Counted from the first letter of the stretch, positions 10,986 through 23,781 are shown. The stretch: DNA of 64,000 nucleotides from Asparagopsis taxiformis (GCA_030407315.1 JALQPE010001716.1:1-64000), one strand, 5' to 3'. The notes: generated by a model from the sequence alone, not told the origin. Numbers and translations are program-made.

Positions 10986-12893
10986 TTCTGGGCTGGCCAG
11001 CAATGCAATCGAGCTGGACATCCACCGGACGTCCATTTCAGGTTGATCGTGAGAGAGTAGGGCGGGACCATGATGAAACAAGGACCAAGACCTGTCCCTG
11101 ACGTGTTGAGCCTGAAATCGACCCTTCGTAAGACGCGATTTTGGCTTACAGTTGGTGCTTACAGAAGCCAGTGATGACCCCGGTCGGGGCGGCAGCCGGT
11201 TCCTGGGGCCGTTGTGGCCAAATTAGACACCTTGATTTGAATTGAAATTTGGGCTATTCTCAAAAACATGCACATGTGAACATGTTTTTGAGATGGGGGT
11301 CTGCCGTACGGCACAATCGACCCGCCCAAATCGATGATTTTTCACAATTTTTTTCTGCCCGAAATTTTAGAATTTCTGGGCTGGCCAGCAGTGCAATCAA
11401 GCTGGACATCCACCGGACGTCCATTTCAGGTTGGTCGTGTGCTGCCCACATCCATGCATTGCAGCAACTAAGCAGGCGGGCTCACTACTCATACAAAGTG
11501 CACGTAGCATGGGCAGCATGATGGATGAGCAGTGTTTGTCGTGAGAAAGTGGGGTGGGAGCATGTCGAAACAAGGACCAAAACTTCGCCCTGGCGTATTG
11601 AGCCTGAGCCTGGAATCGATCCTTCGTGAGATGTGGCTTTGCTTACAGTTGGTGCTTACAGAAGCCAGCGATGGCCCCGCTCGGGGCGTCGGATGGCTTC
11701 TTCTGGGGCCGTTGTGGCCAGATTAGACACCTTGATTTGAATTGAAATTTGGGCTATTCTCAAAAACATGCACATGTGAACATGTTTTTGAGATGGGGGT
11801 GTGCCGTACGGCACTTTCGACCTCCCAAATCGATATAATTTTGCAATTTTTTTTCTGACTGAAATTTTAGAATTTCTGGGCTCGCCAGCAATGCAATTGA
11901 GATGGACATTCACCGGACGTCCATTTCAGGTTGGTCGAGTATTGCACATGGATACAGTTTTGCAGCTATTTCTCAGCCCAACATTTTAGAATTTCAGGGC
12001 TGACCAGCAATGTAACCGAGGCGGACTTCCACTGGACGTCCATTTCAAGTTAGGCTAGTGCTGCACATTTGCTCGCATCGCAGCAACTAAGCAAGTGTTG
12101 AGAGCACCGAGATGCCATGCAGACAAGAGGGAACCGGCTGCAAACGGCTTCCCTGGTCGGCAGCTGGATGTCTGGATGTCAATGGCTGCAAGCATGGAAA
12201 TCTTGCTACCGCACGGCGCATACACACTGCAGCAGCACATCACTGACGCATGCGAAAGTTGGGTGCTGCAGTGCGTGGTTGTTTGTGTGTTTGTGTGTGC
12301 ACGACGAACCTTGTGGTATCCCTAGGCGTGCACTGGTGCAAAACATTTGGACTGCCCCATCGGTCGTACTTTGACGCATTTACATGCATCGGAGAACGAC
12401 CAAGGAGGTAGAGCAGCAATCGCTGTTGGCTGAGCGTCCAAATTGGAGGGCTTGGGACAATGGTTCTATAGCAGTCATTTATAGGACGCCCACCGTTGAT
12501 GACTGAGATCCACGGTGGGTTTAGTATTCATGGTGTTGTCCTGCATTGGCGGATGTCGAAGACGAGTACTTCCAGTGAGCGTCCAAGCTGAACAGCGTGA
12601 GTGGGTAAGTGAGCGGGGAGGGGCCGCTCGGGGCGCTTGGTAGCTTCTGGGGCCGTTGTGGCCAAATTAGAATCGATTCTTGATCAAGCCTATGTCCGGC
12701 GGACGTCCTGAATTGCTTTATTTTTTGGGCTATTCTCAAAAACATGCACATGTGAACATGTTTTTGAGATGGGGGTGTGCCGTACGGCACTTTCGACCGC
12801 CCAAATCGATGTATTTTTGCATTTTTTTTCTGACTGAAATTTTAGAATTTCTGGGCTCGCCAGCAATGCAATTGCGCTGGTCATTCACCGGAC
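10985..12893 (+). repeat. Array of ~430-bp repeats, left arm of a 1.9-kb inverted repeat
   Basis: Diverged copies of the ~430-bp unit. Each full unit has a foldback (CTCAAAAACATG...CATGTTTTTGAG), a 16-bp near-palindrome GTGCCGTACGGCAC (11300, 11800, 12776), GGACGTCC, and CCCCGCTCGGGG-like dyads. The segment is mirrored without any indel by 15524-17432 (paired coordinates sum to 28417). I found one substitution (near 12131/16286) when comparing the parts carrying ORFs. Confidence 0.85.
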
Positions 12894-13061
12894 GTCTATA
12901 TGCGCTCAAGCGATTGCTGTCTGCTTCAAATACCTGAGACATTATTGCCCCACACGACATAAAGTCCCCCAACATGCGACGCCCATCAAACATAAACATT
13001 TTCATGCTCTTACTACATTCTAGTCGCACACATACATCCATCTTCAAACAAAAAATGTCAT

Positions 13062-13482
13062 TTAAACACCACCAGTCCCGCTTCATCGTACGCCAATACC
13101 GTCCAGTCGCCCAGCAGACAAGCTAGCCGTGCAGAAAACAAGCACTGCCATCTACGACGGAAACGACTGGATCTCATCATCGCTCTCAGCATTTCCAACA
13201 AGCCCAACATGTTTCCCCTACGTCACCCTGCAAAACGATACCATTGTATACTTCTGCATTCTCCGTCAATTGCATTCATTCAATCTGCGCAATGAATTCT
13301 TCAATCTCGAAGCCGGCCGGGTTTTCTGCCCATCCTGCAATAAGGGCATTGGAGAAAGTTCTCTAACAATGGCCACTAAAGCCTTGATGCAACTACACGG
13401 TGCTGATTGCTTCTATCGCTTCCTCAAATCTGTCGACATTTACAACATACCATCCATCCGAAACATTTCCAAACTAAACTAG
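13062..13482 (+). pseudogene. E1 cargo: fragment with CPSC motif
   Basis: An open frame without an ATG (the first codon taken as a start, at 13129, is GTG). The composition looks coding: TAIYDGNDWISSSLSAFP, then AGRVFCPSCNKGIGESSLT with one CxxC pair, then LHGADCFYRFLKSVD. I do not recognise the family. It sits between the inverted ~430-bp arrays, in the position that the methylase-SET gene holds in E2, so it is probably captured cargo. A second coding-like piece follows at 13520. They could be exons of one gene. Confidence 0.35.
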
Positions 13483-13519
13483 ACTGTTCATTGACAAACT
13501 CGTGTGTAGCCCCATTTAG

Positions 13520-13720
13520 ACCACTCACCACTGGTATCTGCTGAGTCACCGCGCACTGCCCTGGTGCTCCCTCCTGAATTCGCTTGGGCTGTCTCAATAC
13601 ATTCCGTACTATGCCTATGAAGCAGTCCCATTATGGATCAGCGTTCTGCGTGTTCAGCACATCATCCCCACGTTACCAGAGCTGCAATTTCTCAGCGGTA
13701 CGGGTATCATCAATCCTTAG
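13520..13720 (+). pseudogene. E1 cargo: second coding-like fragment
   Basis: An open frame preceded directly by CCCATTTAG, which could serve as a splice acceptor, and ending in TAG at 13718-13720. The protein-like stretch LLNSLGLSQYIPYYAYEAVP and PTLPELQFLSGTGIINP looks natural, but the family is not recognised. Same strand as the 13062-13482 fragment, 37 bases downstream. Confidence 0.3.
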
Positions 13721-15523
13721 CACAGATGTGATACAGCAGCCGATGCAGGTCAATTTCTAGACTCGTAATTTTGCACTCAAGAAGGGAGATCGGTATGGAA
13801 ATTGTCCAGGCATAACAAACCGCCTGTCCTGCTCTCCTGCAGAGCAAGCTCCATCGATCCAGTCGATCAGGAACCTGACGACATGTAGTCGGCGTTCGTT
13901 CCGGACGCGGAAAGGGCAAATTTTTGTGTGGCGTTTGCAGATTCAGTCGCAACGGGAAGCGATGAAACTTTCCGCATGGCGTTTGACTGCGGTTTATTTG
14001 AGACAGACATCGAGCGATCGGTGTTTCTGTCCAGATGAAGCTGGAGATCAATGCCGTATTTGAGCTGATAATTGGAGCAAAGATTTGAAACAAATTTTCT
14101 GTGCAAATTTACGACGCGACACGGCGGAGGGTGGATAACTCAACGTTAGATGTTATTGGTTGAGCCAACATTACAAGACCGTACCGACGACACGCGCAAT
14201 CATTGATTTTTCGCTCATTGCTTAGGGAGCAAAACTGTCCTATGGTCGTATCAAGTTAGACCAGCACATATTTCCGAAACATCTTGGTGGAACGAAGTCG
14301 GTGCTCACGAAAGCCTGAGAGCTGCCTTGAGTCGAGGATTTTGTACGCCGCCTTATCTGTGGTAGTTTCATACTGCGTTGTTTCACCGTTGGACCTGTGC
14401 CACGCACACTTGGATCTCTCTCCATACGTACGTGTAGATATGATGTGAATTGAGCTACAATAGCATACCAAACTGGAAACCAGTATCTACATGCTTTGTG
14501 AGAATATAATGCCTCTTCCTCGAGAAAAGGCCTCCTTCGGAATACTAGATTTCATTCAACCATATCCATCCATCTCCCATCGCTTCAGCATGAAATCATC
14601 ACCATTCCATCCATCGCAACGTTCGTCTCTATCGAAACACTACTCTCCACACATCTCCCCGATCTTTCAGTCCGACCGTACCCGGCGGCGGCCGAGAGAA
14701 ACGTACTGGCCATTGTTAAAAGTATCTACGACGGCAATGAGCGCATATATTAAATCATTCTCTATGTGAACACAGACCCTGATTGCCTCTCGTTTGTGGC
14801 AGAAATGAAACAAACACAAAGACTGCAACTCGTCCATGCGAAAAGCAAAAGCTACAGATTTTTAGCAAGTATCGATAGCTACAAAGAACCACTGCAACGT
14901 TTATTCTAGACTTGTATACATTTTCATTAGCACTTACATTACCATACACGAATAGTATTGCATTAAAGATGTTTATGAGAATGACAGGGGTCAGCGGCCG
15001 GGTTCCCTCCAGCTCAGCTTGGCTCAGCTCCGGATGCAGATGTGGTGAAGGGAAGAGAGAAAAGTCAGATATTCTACCATGATCTGATTTGATTTGCAAT
15101 CCGAGAACTTCTTGACTCCCAAAAGGTGTAAACAGTATCCCTGCATATTGGCATCGCCCAAAAGAACTGCAGCACTAACTCAATTTTCATTGCAGAGATC
15201 AGCACAACGTATTCGTCTTGAGTGTCACAAGTTGCAATTAGATGGCGCTGACTCGAAGCTAGGAGAGTTGGTAGTTGTGCCGAGTCGGCGTCTTCGGTTT
15301 GATCGCTCGTGTAAATATCCAAGCAAAATGGCAGGCAAGGAGATACAAAGCCACGCAACAATCAAGCTTACCACATTCCCCAGCCAGAATCACCATAGAA
15401 ATCCTTGCAGTCTGCATCACACAGATCATCTTACGCAGTGCGTGCTGCCCAGGTCGTTATTCGGCCCTATCCAGAAACACTTTCAGGCCTAGTGCAACCA
15501 GTAGATCTGAAATGGAAATGGAC
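13721..15523. other. E1 cargo region, no gene recognised
   Basis: Several short ORFs, none with clear motifs. The minus frame 15074-15361 has fairly natural composition (HLIATCDTQDEYVVLISAMK) and may be another gene remnant. Confidence 0.35.
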
Positions 15524-17432
15524 GTCCGGTGAATGACCAGCGCAATTGCATTGCTGGCGAGCCCAGAAATTCTAAAATTTCAGTCAGAAAAAAAATGCAA
15601 AAATACATCGATTTGGGCGGTCGAAAGTGCCGTACGGCACACCCCCATCTCAAAAACATGTTCACATGTGCATGTTTTTGAGAATAGCCCAAAAAATAAA
15701 GCAATTCAGGACGTCCGCCGGACATAGGCTTGATCAAGAATCGATTCTAATTTGGCCACAACGGCCCCAGAAGCTACCAAGCGCCCCGAGCGGCCCCTCC
15801 CCGCTCACTTACCCACTCACGCTGTTCAGCTTGGACGCTCACTGGAAGTACTCGTCTTCGACATCCGCCAATGCAGGACAACACCATGAATACTAAACCC
15901 ACCGTGGATCTCAGTCATCAACGGTGGGCGTCCTATAAATGACTGCTATAGAACCATTGTCCCAAGCCCTCCAATTTGGACGCTCAGCCAACAGCGATTG
16001 CTGCTCTACCTCCTTGGTCGTTCTCCGATGCATGTAAATGCGTCAAAGTACGACCGATGGGGCAGTCCAAATGTTTTGCACCAGTGCACGCCTAGGGATA
16101 CCACAAGGTTCGTCGTGCACACACAAACACACAAACAACCACGCACTGCAGCACCCAACTTTCGCATGCGTCAGTGATGTGCTGCTGCAGTGTGTATGCG
16201 CCGTGCGGTAGCAAGATTTCCATGCTTGCAGCCATTGACATCCAGACATCCAGCTGCCGACCAGGGAAGCCGTTTGCAGCCGATTCCCTCTTGTCTGCAT
16301 GGCATCTCGGTGCTCTCAACACTTGCTTAGTTGCTGCGATGCGAGCAAATGTGCAGCACTAGCCTAACTTGAAATGGACGTCCAGTGGAAGTCCGCCTCG
16401 GTTACATTGCTGGTCAGCCCTGAAATTCTAAAATGTTGGGCTGAGAAATAGCTGCAAAACTGTATCCATGTGCAATACTCGACCAACCTGAAATGGACGT
16501 CCGGTGAATGTCCATCTCAATTGCATTGCTGGCGAGCCCAGAAATTCTAAAATTTCAGTCAGAAAAAAAATTGCAAAATTATATCGATTTGGGAGGTCGA
16601 AAGTGCCGTACGGCACACCCCCATCTCAAAAACATGTTCACATGTGCATGTTTTTGAGAATAGCCCAAATTTCAATTCAAATCAAGGTGTCTAATCTGGC
16701 CACAACGGCCCCAGAAGAAGCCATCCGACGCCCCGAGCGGGGCCATCGCTGGCTTCTGTAAGCACCAACTGTAAGCAAAGCCACATCTCACGAAGGATCG
16801 ATTCCAGGCTCAGGCTCAATACGCCAGGGCGAAGTTTTGGTCCTTGTTTCGACATGCTCCCACCCCACTTTCTCACGACAAACACTGCTCATCCATCATG
16901 CTGCCCATGCTACGTGCACTTTGTATGAGTAGTGAGCCCGCCTGCTTAGTTGCTGCAATGCATGGATGTGGGCAGCACACGACCAACCTGAAATGGACGT
17001 CCGGTGGATGTCCAGCTTGATTGCACTGCTGGCCAGCCCAGAAATTCTAAAATTTCGGGCAGAAAAAAATTGTGAAAAATCATCGATTTGGGCGGGTCGA
17101 TTGTGCCGTACGGCAGACCCCCATCTCAAAAACATGTTCACATGTGCATGTTTTTGAGAATAGCCCAAATTTCAATTCAAATCAAGGTGTCTAATTTGGC
17201 CACAACGGCCCCAGGAACCGGCTGCCGCCCCGACCGGGGTCATCACTGGCTTCTGTAAGCACCAACTGTAAGCCAAAATCGCGTCTTACGAAGGGTCGAT
17301 TTCAGGCTCAACACGTCAGGGACAGGTCTTGGTCCTTGTTTCATCATGGTCCCGCCCTACTCTCTCACGATCAACCTGAAATGGACGTCCGGTGGATGTC
17401 CAGCTCGATTGCATTGCTGGCCAGCCCAGAAA
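15524..17432 (-). repeat. Array of ~430-bp repeats, right arm of the 1.9-kb inverted repeat
   Basis: Mirror image of 10985-12893, with no length difference. The palindrome copies lie at 15626, 16602 and 17102. The inner boundary is abrupt, inside CACCGGACGTC. The outer part (17432-17610) continues to match 10800-10985 but with many substitutions, so the near-identical part looks recently homogenised. Confidence 0.85.
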
Positions 17433-17611
17433 TTCTAAAATTTCCGCAAAACCAATTTGGTGGCTCAGCATCTCCTGTGCAGAAAACTCTCGCACTCATT
17501 TCTGATATACGTTTTGACGTGTTTTTTACTTTTAAGCATCAGGAAAGGCGTTACGGAAAATTGGGACTACGCCACTTGTGAGCCGCGTCGTCTGAGATAG
17601 CGAGTAGAGTT

Positions 17612-20478
17612 TGTTGTATAGTATTTATATTGTATTCCAAATGTGCGTTCGAGACCTCGTTTGTAATGTTCTCGTGGTTTTGTGGGTATCAGTTTTGTGC
17701 TCACTTCTGGCAGCCCAATGGTGGAATGTGCCTGAGCGATCAATCATCACCGCTAGGTCACACATTTTGCTGGCAACGTGCGCTTGGAAGGACGAATGAC
17801 CGCCGTGGGAGATGGATTTTCAATTAATTCATTTGAAATAATAAAATTATATTAACTGCGAACTTCATGGAATAAGTTTGTGCTTTACAGTGGATATTAC
17901 AGGGATCATTTAAGGGAAGCAAATGGATTGTGATATATATGATTATACCATTCCGATGTTCTCGATCCGGATCTCATCATTCGGGAGTTCAGAGACCATG
18001 GCTTGGGCCATTATTAATCTCAATACCGGCGATGATATGGAGTATGCACAGCAGGACTTAAGCTGACGTTGAAAGCTGTCCAGTCGACGCCGCAGGTTAA
18101 TCTGTGGAGTTCCACTTCTCCGCCGTCACTGGCTGAGGTTCTTTGGTCGTGTTTCCTTTGTTTGGTGTAGAGGATAGAACGACGGTGAGTATGCCAGTTT
18201 GGAGAGTATGCAGCGAGGGAAGCGTGTGTTTTGAGTCGTACTGTTGTCGTTGATGCGATATTGATTCATTAGACGCTTCGTGAGTCGTGGTTTGCATGTT
18301 GTGAACCATGGGAGGCAGGTAAGTAAGTTAGTCTCGCGGGTGTGCAATAAGGGATGCATGGGTTTTTAGTCTGACTGTTCTGGTTCATTTTGATGTTGTA
18401 TAGGTGGTGCAGGAATAGTGATGAAGTAAGGTAAGTTTCATTGAGCTGAAAGACGGGTTTCGCGATGAAATGGAATGCTGACTACATTTTTTCGTTGCAC
18501 GATTTGTGAATTATTGGTTGTATTGTTTGTATGATGCAACGAGATGAAGAGGTTAAGTGCGTCCTGAGGGTATGAAGCGAGGGAAGTGTTTGTTTTAAAT
18601 TTGACTGTCGTCTTTTATGCAATATTTATTTATTGGGAGCTTAGTGAGTCATGGTGCATATTTGCTGAAGGGTGGAAGGAAGGTAGGCGAGCATTTGAGG
18701 GGTGCAGTGAGTGGAATGTGGGTTTTGAGTCTGACTGCTGTGGTTGATGTTGATTTTGTGTAGGTGATTCTGGAATGGTGATGACGGAAGGTAAGTTACA
18801 TTGAGCGCCTAGTTAAGTTGCGCGAAGATATGGAATGCTGACTACATTTTTTTGTACAATTTTTGACTTATGGTTTCTATTGTGTGCAGGATACAACGAG
18901 GGTAAGTAAGTTCTGAGGGTATGCAGCGAGGGAAGCATGGGTTTTCAGTCCGACTGTTGTTGTTGATTTCGATTTTTTGTAGGTGATGCAGGAATGGTGA
19001 TGACGGAAGGTAAGTTGCATTTAGCGCGCAGTCCGGTGGTGCGAAGATGCGGAATGTTGACTTCATTTGTTGGTTGTGAGATTTTCGACTTTTGGTCTGT
19101 ATTGTGTGTAGAATGAAACGAGAGTAAGTGAGTTCTGAGGGTATGCATCGAGAGAAGTGTTTGTTTCGAATCTGACTATTGCAGTTAATGCGATATTTAT
19201 TCATTGGAAGCTTATCCAGTCATGGTGCGTATTGTGTCGAGCGAAGGAAAGTGCGGAAGTTTTGAGAGTATGCTGAGAGGGACATGTGGGTTTTGAGTCC
19301 GACTGTTGTTGTTGATTTCGATTTTATGCAGGTGATGCTGGAATGGTGATGACAGAAGGTAAGTTTCATTGAGCGCCAAGACTTGTTTTGCGAAGATATG
19401 GACTGCTGACTTTGATTATTCATTGCAAGGTTTTTGCATCATGGTTTGTATTGTGTGTAGGATGGATGAGAGGTAAGTAAGGGATTTTCTAAGATATCTG
19501 GCGTGGTAAGCGTTGCTTTTGAATCTGACTGTTGGGGTTGATGTTGTGTATGTGATGCAGGAGTGGTGAAGCAGGAACGGCAGGACTCAGGGAGAGTGAA
19601 GAAGGGATCTAGGAAGATGGGGAATGAAGCTGTGAGGTGTTTCTGGTATGTGTATATTTTCGGGCATACGATAGAAGTAAGAGTGGGTTTCAAGTCGTGT
19701 AAGATTTTGCTGACCATGTTCGTGTTTCATGTCTTGATGATTTAATGGGCTGGGGTGGTGTCGAGGAAAGCGGGGATGGAATTGGGAAGGAGCAGATTTT
19801 TTGTAATCTAGGTCGTGAGGGTTCTTGAAGTATGTGCGGATGGTGGTGCATGGCGTTCGGATGGTAGGGAGAACGCGATAGTGAGGGAGATGGGTGATCG
19901 ACGGTATGCTGACAGGTATTTTGTATTCTGGCTGGATACGTATTCCATATTCTAGCTGGATACATATTCCGTATCCTGGCTGGATACGTATTTCCTATTC
20001 TAACCGGGTATTTATTTCCTATTCTGATCAGATATGTATTTCCTATTCTAGAGAGACTTATTGTATACCAGCAGTTTCGTAAATGAGAGAATAAAATACG
20101 GTCCGATATGGGCCCTCAATTTACCATCCGCTGTAATTTCTTCCCTCCCGGTTTTTGCTGATATATTGTATACTGAATGTCGGGTCCTAGGATCCCGCCA
20201 AACGTACTAGAGAAACTGGATGTCGGGTCCTAGTACTCCGCCGAACGTACTAGAGAAACTGGATGTCGGGTCCTAGTATTCCGCCGAACGTACTAGAGAA
20301 AGTGGATGTCGGGTCCTAGTATTCCGCCGAACGTACTAGAGAAAGTGGACGTCCGCATCCAAAAAATTTTAATTTTTTTTCGGACGCGGACGTTCATTTG
20401 TTCTAGTAAATCTCGGGGCCGACTAGGACCCGTACTAGAGAGACTGGACGTCCGCGTCCACTTCCGAAAACACAGACG
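17612..20478 (+). repeat. Arm B of E1
   Basis: From outside in: a terminal repeat; four copies of a 43-bp unit (about 20165-20345, containing GGGTCCTAGTATTCCGCC); short ~24-bp repeats built on TATTCTAGCTGGATACGTAT-type units (about 19915-20055); then a 1.5-kb zone of degenerate repeats with the motif TCTGACTGTT about eight times (18100-19560). Its inverted, diverged partner is 26361-28960 in E2. No gene was seen. Confidence 0.7.
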
Positions 20479-21250
20479 ATACCCGCTTCAACATCTGTCA
20501 CACTTGGAGATCTCGGGAAAGGGTGAACATGTGTCTATGGTTGCCAAAGATAGGGATGGTCTTGATCTGATGGCAGTAATGTGGATTGACCGTCACAGAA
20601 GGTACTTTATTAGTACAGCTGGTACTACTCAGCCTGGGACGCCAATATTCCGAGAGCGTTATCGAAGCAGGAATGGCAGGACATGGAAGGAGGAAATTGA
20701 TATTCCGATCCCACAAGTATGTGAGACCTATTATGGGACTTGCTCCCAGCTTGACCGTCACTACCGATGTCACCAAGACGACCTTATGCTGGAGAAGAAA
20801 TTTGAAGTCAAGGAATGGTCGGCACGTGTCAACACGTCACTTTTGGCCATATTCGTCATGGATGCCTGGAAGCTGTACTGTGGAGCCATGCATAACAGGG
20901 GCAGGATGACACCTCATAAGTTCTATACCCAATTAGCTGAAGGACTGATTGACAACTCCATGGATGCAATTGGATTACGTCAGCGAGAATCAGATGCACC
21001 TGATATGGAAGAGATGGAGAGCGGTAGTGGCATTGGAATTCATTTGACACAGAATACCCGAACTCGCAGGACTTCCAATGGTAGGCATAGCAATGCTATC
21101 TATCAAGGTCGCTGTGATATTTGCAAGGGAACAAAGAAGTCGAAGTTCGTATGCTCTACTTGCAAACGACTATACTAAAAGGATGTCTTTATCTGTCATC
21201 ATCAGACTGGTCGTGATTGCTTCAAAAAGCATGTCGAGATGTGTCACGAT
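20479..21250 (+). pseudogene. PiggyBac transposase, 3' part with premature stop
   Basis: Continues the 8484-9330 reading frame after E1. It contains the third catalytic Asp region (LMAVMWIDRHRRYFIST), the helical segment around MDAWKLYCGAMHNRGRM, and the start of the C-terminal cysteine-rich DNA-binding domain (CDICKG, VCSTCKR). A TAA at 21176-21178 falls inside that domain. The same frame continues with further ligand-like residues (FICHH, GRDCFKKH) to about 21250, so the stop is premature. Confidence 0.7.
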
Positions 21251-21773
21251 CTTTCCTGCGAAGGTCCTTTTTACTAGGTTTGATCTCTCTATGGGTGCTT
21301 TAAACGCGTTTTAGTCACGCATTGATGTCCAAAATAGAAAAATGAGGTACTCCTTTAGCCCCCTCCGATTCTGACTGGCGTTCTCGACTTAATCAGTAAA
21401 CTTCTGCTTATGGCGGAATTTCCCTTTATGAAATGTCACCTTATACTGTCTCATGTTCAAGTGGGCGCGTAAGCATCCTAAAGCAGAAGTTGCAACTAAG
21501 AATCGGCGAGTTCTCTGAAGAGAATTTTCGAGCTGCCTAAGCATTTCAGCGAGGAGTCCAACCTCCGCCCTCTGGCTTTCCCGAGAGGCGTTAACCACTC
21601 AGCCATGCGAGGACATGTGTCCGACTGGGATGAAATGCCTTATAGAATGCAATGCTCACGTCAGAAGTTTTTAAAAAGCGATATAAAGCCGGAATGCTAA
21701 ATTCTAATAATTTCTAGTAATTTTTTTCTGCCTCATATGAGGCCAGGGTTGACCTCATATGAGGAAATTTCAG
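21251..21773. other. 3' non-coding part of piggyBac element
   Basis: No coding features are convincing. The end of this stretch carries the two CCTCATATGAGG palindromes beside the terminal repeat. Confidence 0.4.
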
Positions 21774-22143
21774 TGTCCGATAGACACTAGTCCAGTCTCC
21801 GTCTTTTTCTTGACGAACAACACACTACTTACAGTGCTTACAGCTATATCTTGCTCCCTTTATAGCTTGACCGTCGTCGACAACAACTGTCAATAAACGA
21901 GATGACCGATTATCTTCAGAGGTTATGGTGATGTGCCCAAACCTACCACAGCGCTTCCTCCCATTCCTCACCCATCCTAATCTCGCGCGAATCCCTTCAC
22001 ATCCCTCCGCTCACTGCTCGAAAAGTACAGCACCCTCTTTTTTTCCGCTCCAACCACTGTGTCGAAAACACAGTCCTACGTCTCAATTGCACAACTTGCA
22101 ACAGCTCACACATTCTCAAACACGGCGACCAGTTTATCTCACC

Positions 22144-22857
22144 ATGTCCACTGAACCACCGTTACCCATTCAGCACAACCTCGAAATCCCATTACTTACT
22201 GACGACAACTATGTACCATGGCGTATCACCGTAGAGCACTTTGCCCGAACCCAAGGAGTTTATGACTATCTCATTCAACCGCCACCCACATCAGAAGACC
22301 CCGTTACAACAAACACTCACCACACGAAACAGACTCAAGCACAACTCCTAGTTTTATCGTCTATCTCCCCACACTTACTGCTACACTTCACACATAAAGA
22401 ACAAAGCTGCCCAGTCTCCGTCATCTACAAGAAACTCGAAACCCTTCTCACACGCATTCCACCGGAACACTCACCTGAAAATCTCAGTCGGCGTGCACTA
22501 GAGATCACATGGAACCAAACCATGCCCATCTCCGAATACATTGGCGCACATCTCAAGCTACGCACAGCGATGATTCGATCTGCCTACCCGGACATCCAAA
22601 ATGAAGAGACCACCATTCTTTTCCTATTTGAGGGCATCGAAGCTTACCCCTCCTGGACTGTGCTCCTGCAATCGATATCAGTACACGGAGAGCTCAACCC
22701 TCACAAATCACTGACGCTTGATCGCATCATATCCATGATGATCCGACACGATTCATTGCACAAAACATCCGTACCATCAAACCCCAAATTCAATCTGAGA
22801 CCACCAACACACCACATACCCCATCATCCTCGCTACGCCACACATCCGCAAAAGTAG
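22144..22857 (+). pseudogene. Copia gag
   Basis: Start chosen at ATG 22144 (MSTEPPLP); the frame is open further upstream but through LTR/leader sequence. The LTDDNYVPWRITVEHFARTQ segment matches the copia gag (UBN2/DUF4219) 'NYxxW' region, and TWNQTMPISEYIGAHLKLR the mid-gag helix. It stops at a TAG at 22855-22857 before any zinc knuckle, so it is truncated. Confidence 0.6.
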
Positions 22858-23781
22858 AAACCCAAGAAAACACAACAACGTATCCACGAATTTCACCCCA
22901 ACAATAACATCCCGCGCCCGCTGGGCTATGCTGGACCCTGGTGTAAATAACATGGTCTACGTTCGCACTCCACTTCTGAATGCCGTCTACACAAAAGTTT
23001 TCAAGATTTCATGAGTTCCAACACAAAATCAGCCCATAAAAAACTATGGCATGATACATAAAACGAACCTTCCATCCCAGAGGACCTCCAGGATTAGAAA
23101 CCAACAGAACATGTTTCAGACTCCGGAGCAAACCCAACACACCTAACCCAACTAACCCCAGGCCTTCCAGTGAACGTATCTTCAACTCAATGTGCAGATG
23201 GCCGTACACGTTCTACAACACACCGCGGCAATGCATTTATACCCCTTTTACCATCAACTACGCTCCCACCTCACTATGTGGTTGTAGCTCCACACCTTCG
23301 CAACAACCTCTTATCGGTTCCTCAAATCAGCAAAACCCACGATGTTCTCTTTCAGGCAGATTTCGCTTACATCACCAAACCATCACCAACTCCCAAGGAT
23401 GATAAAATTGTTGCCAAATTCCCCAAAAAATGATAACCTATTTCGCTTCACCACATCCCGACCACCCATCCCAATTGTCAACACAGCACGTGCCTACCCA
23501 TCTCGCATCACATGTCCTCCTAACAAATTGTCAACCTCCTGACAACATCCATCCATCCACCCACCATCACAACCATCAAAGTACGCAAAACTAACCACGC
23601 AAAACCATCTACAGCGGCCACATTCATCAAGAAAGCCACAAGCCGCAAAAGATCTACCGCAAAAAGACAAATTTCTACTCGTCCAAACCAGCGCATTAAA
23701 ACCGACCTCCCTTCTACGATACGAGACTACTATTCATGGCATCTGAAACTCAACCACACACACACCTCTAAGATACACTAC
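22858..23781 (+). pseudogene. Copia protease / linker remnant
   Basis: Broken frames. The piece 23170-23433 contains HLRNNLLSVPQISKTHDVLF, the conserved segment that follows the copia protease. The rest is disrupted by stops. Confidence 0.5.

Larger units (their letters stand above)
9331..20478 (+). mobile_element. E1: 11.1-kb non-autonomous element, arm A to arm B
   Basis: Inserted in the piggyBac transposase. Ends: CGTCTGTGTT at 9331 and its complement ending at 20478; both ends share about 34 bp (through TGGACGCGGACGTCC) with few mismatches, then diverge into arm A (left) and arm B (right). The flanking dinucleotide AT (9329-9330 and 20479-20480) is the target duplication, and one copy restores the reading frame. 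Order inside: arm A, inward ~430-bp repeat array, 2.6-kb cargo of gene remnants, the same array inverted, a short diverged piece of arm A, arm B. It has no transposase; E2 is the likely source of activity. Confidence 0.75.
6572..21790 (+). mobile_element. PiggyBac-like DNA transposon, interrupted by E1
   Basis: The ends are a 13-bp perfect inverted repeat, TGTCTATCGGACA at 6576-6588 and its complement at 21774-21786, each bordered outside by the palindromic tetramer CTAG (6572-6575, 21787-21790), best read as the target duplication. Just inside each end lies the palindrome CCTCATATGAGG (once on the left, within the 22-bp palindrome 6589-6610; twice on the right, 21731-21742 and 21753-21764). 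The interior encodes a piggyBac-type DDE transposase split by the later insertion of E1 (9331-20478). Without E1 it would be about 4.1 kb. In-frame stops in the N-terminal segment and in the C-terminal Cys-rich domain make it inactive as it stands. Confidence 0.7.

Noticed and set aside
10767..17581. Paired ORFs of 60-90 aa on opposite strands within the arrays
   Set aside because: They are repeat-derived: the same ORF recurs in every ~430-bp unit and encodes the foldback and palindrome sequence. There is no sign of protein constraint.
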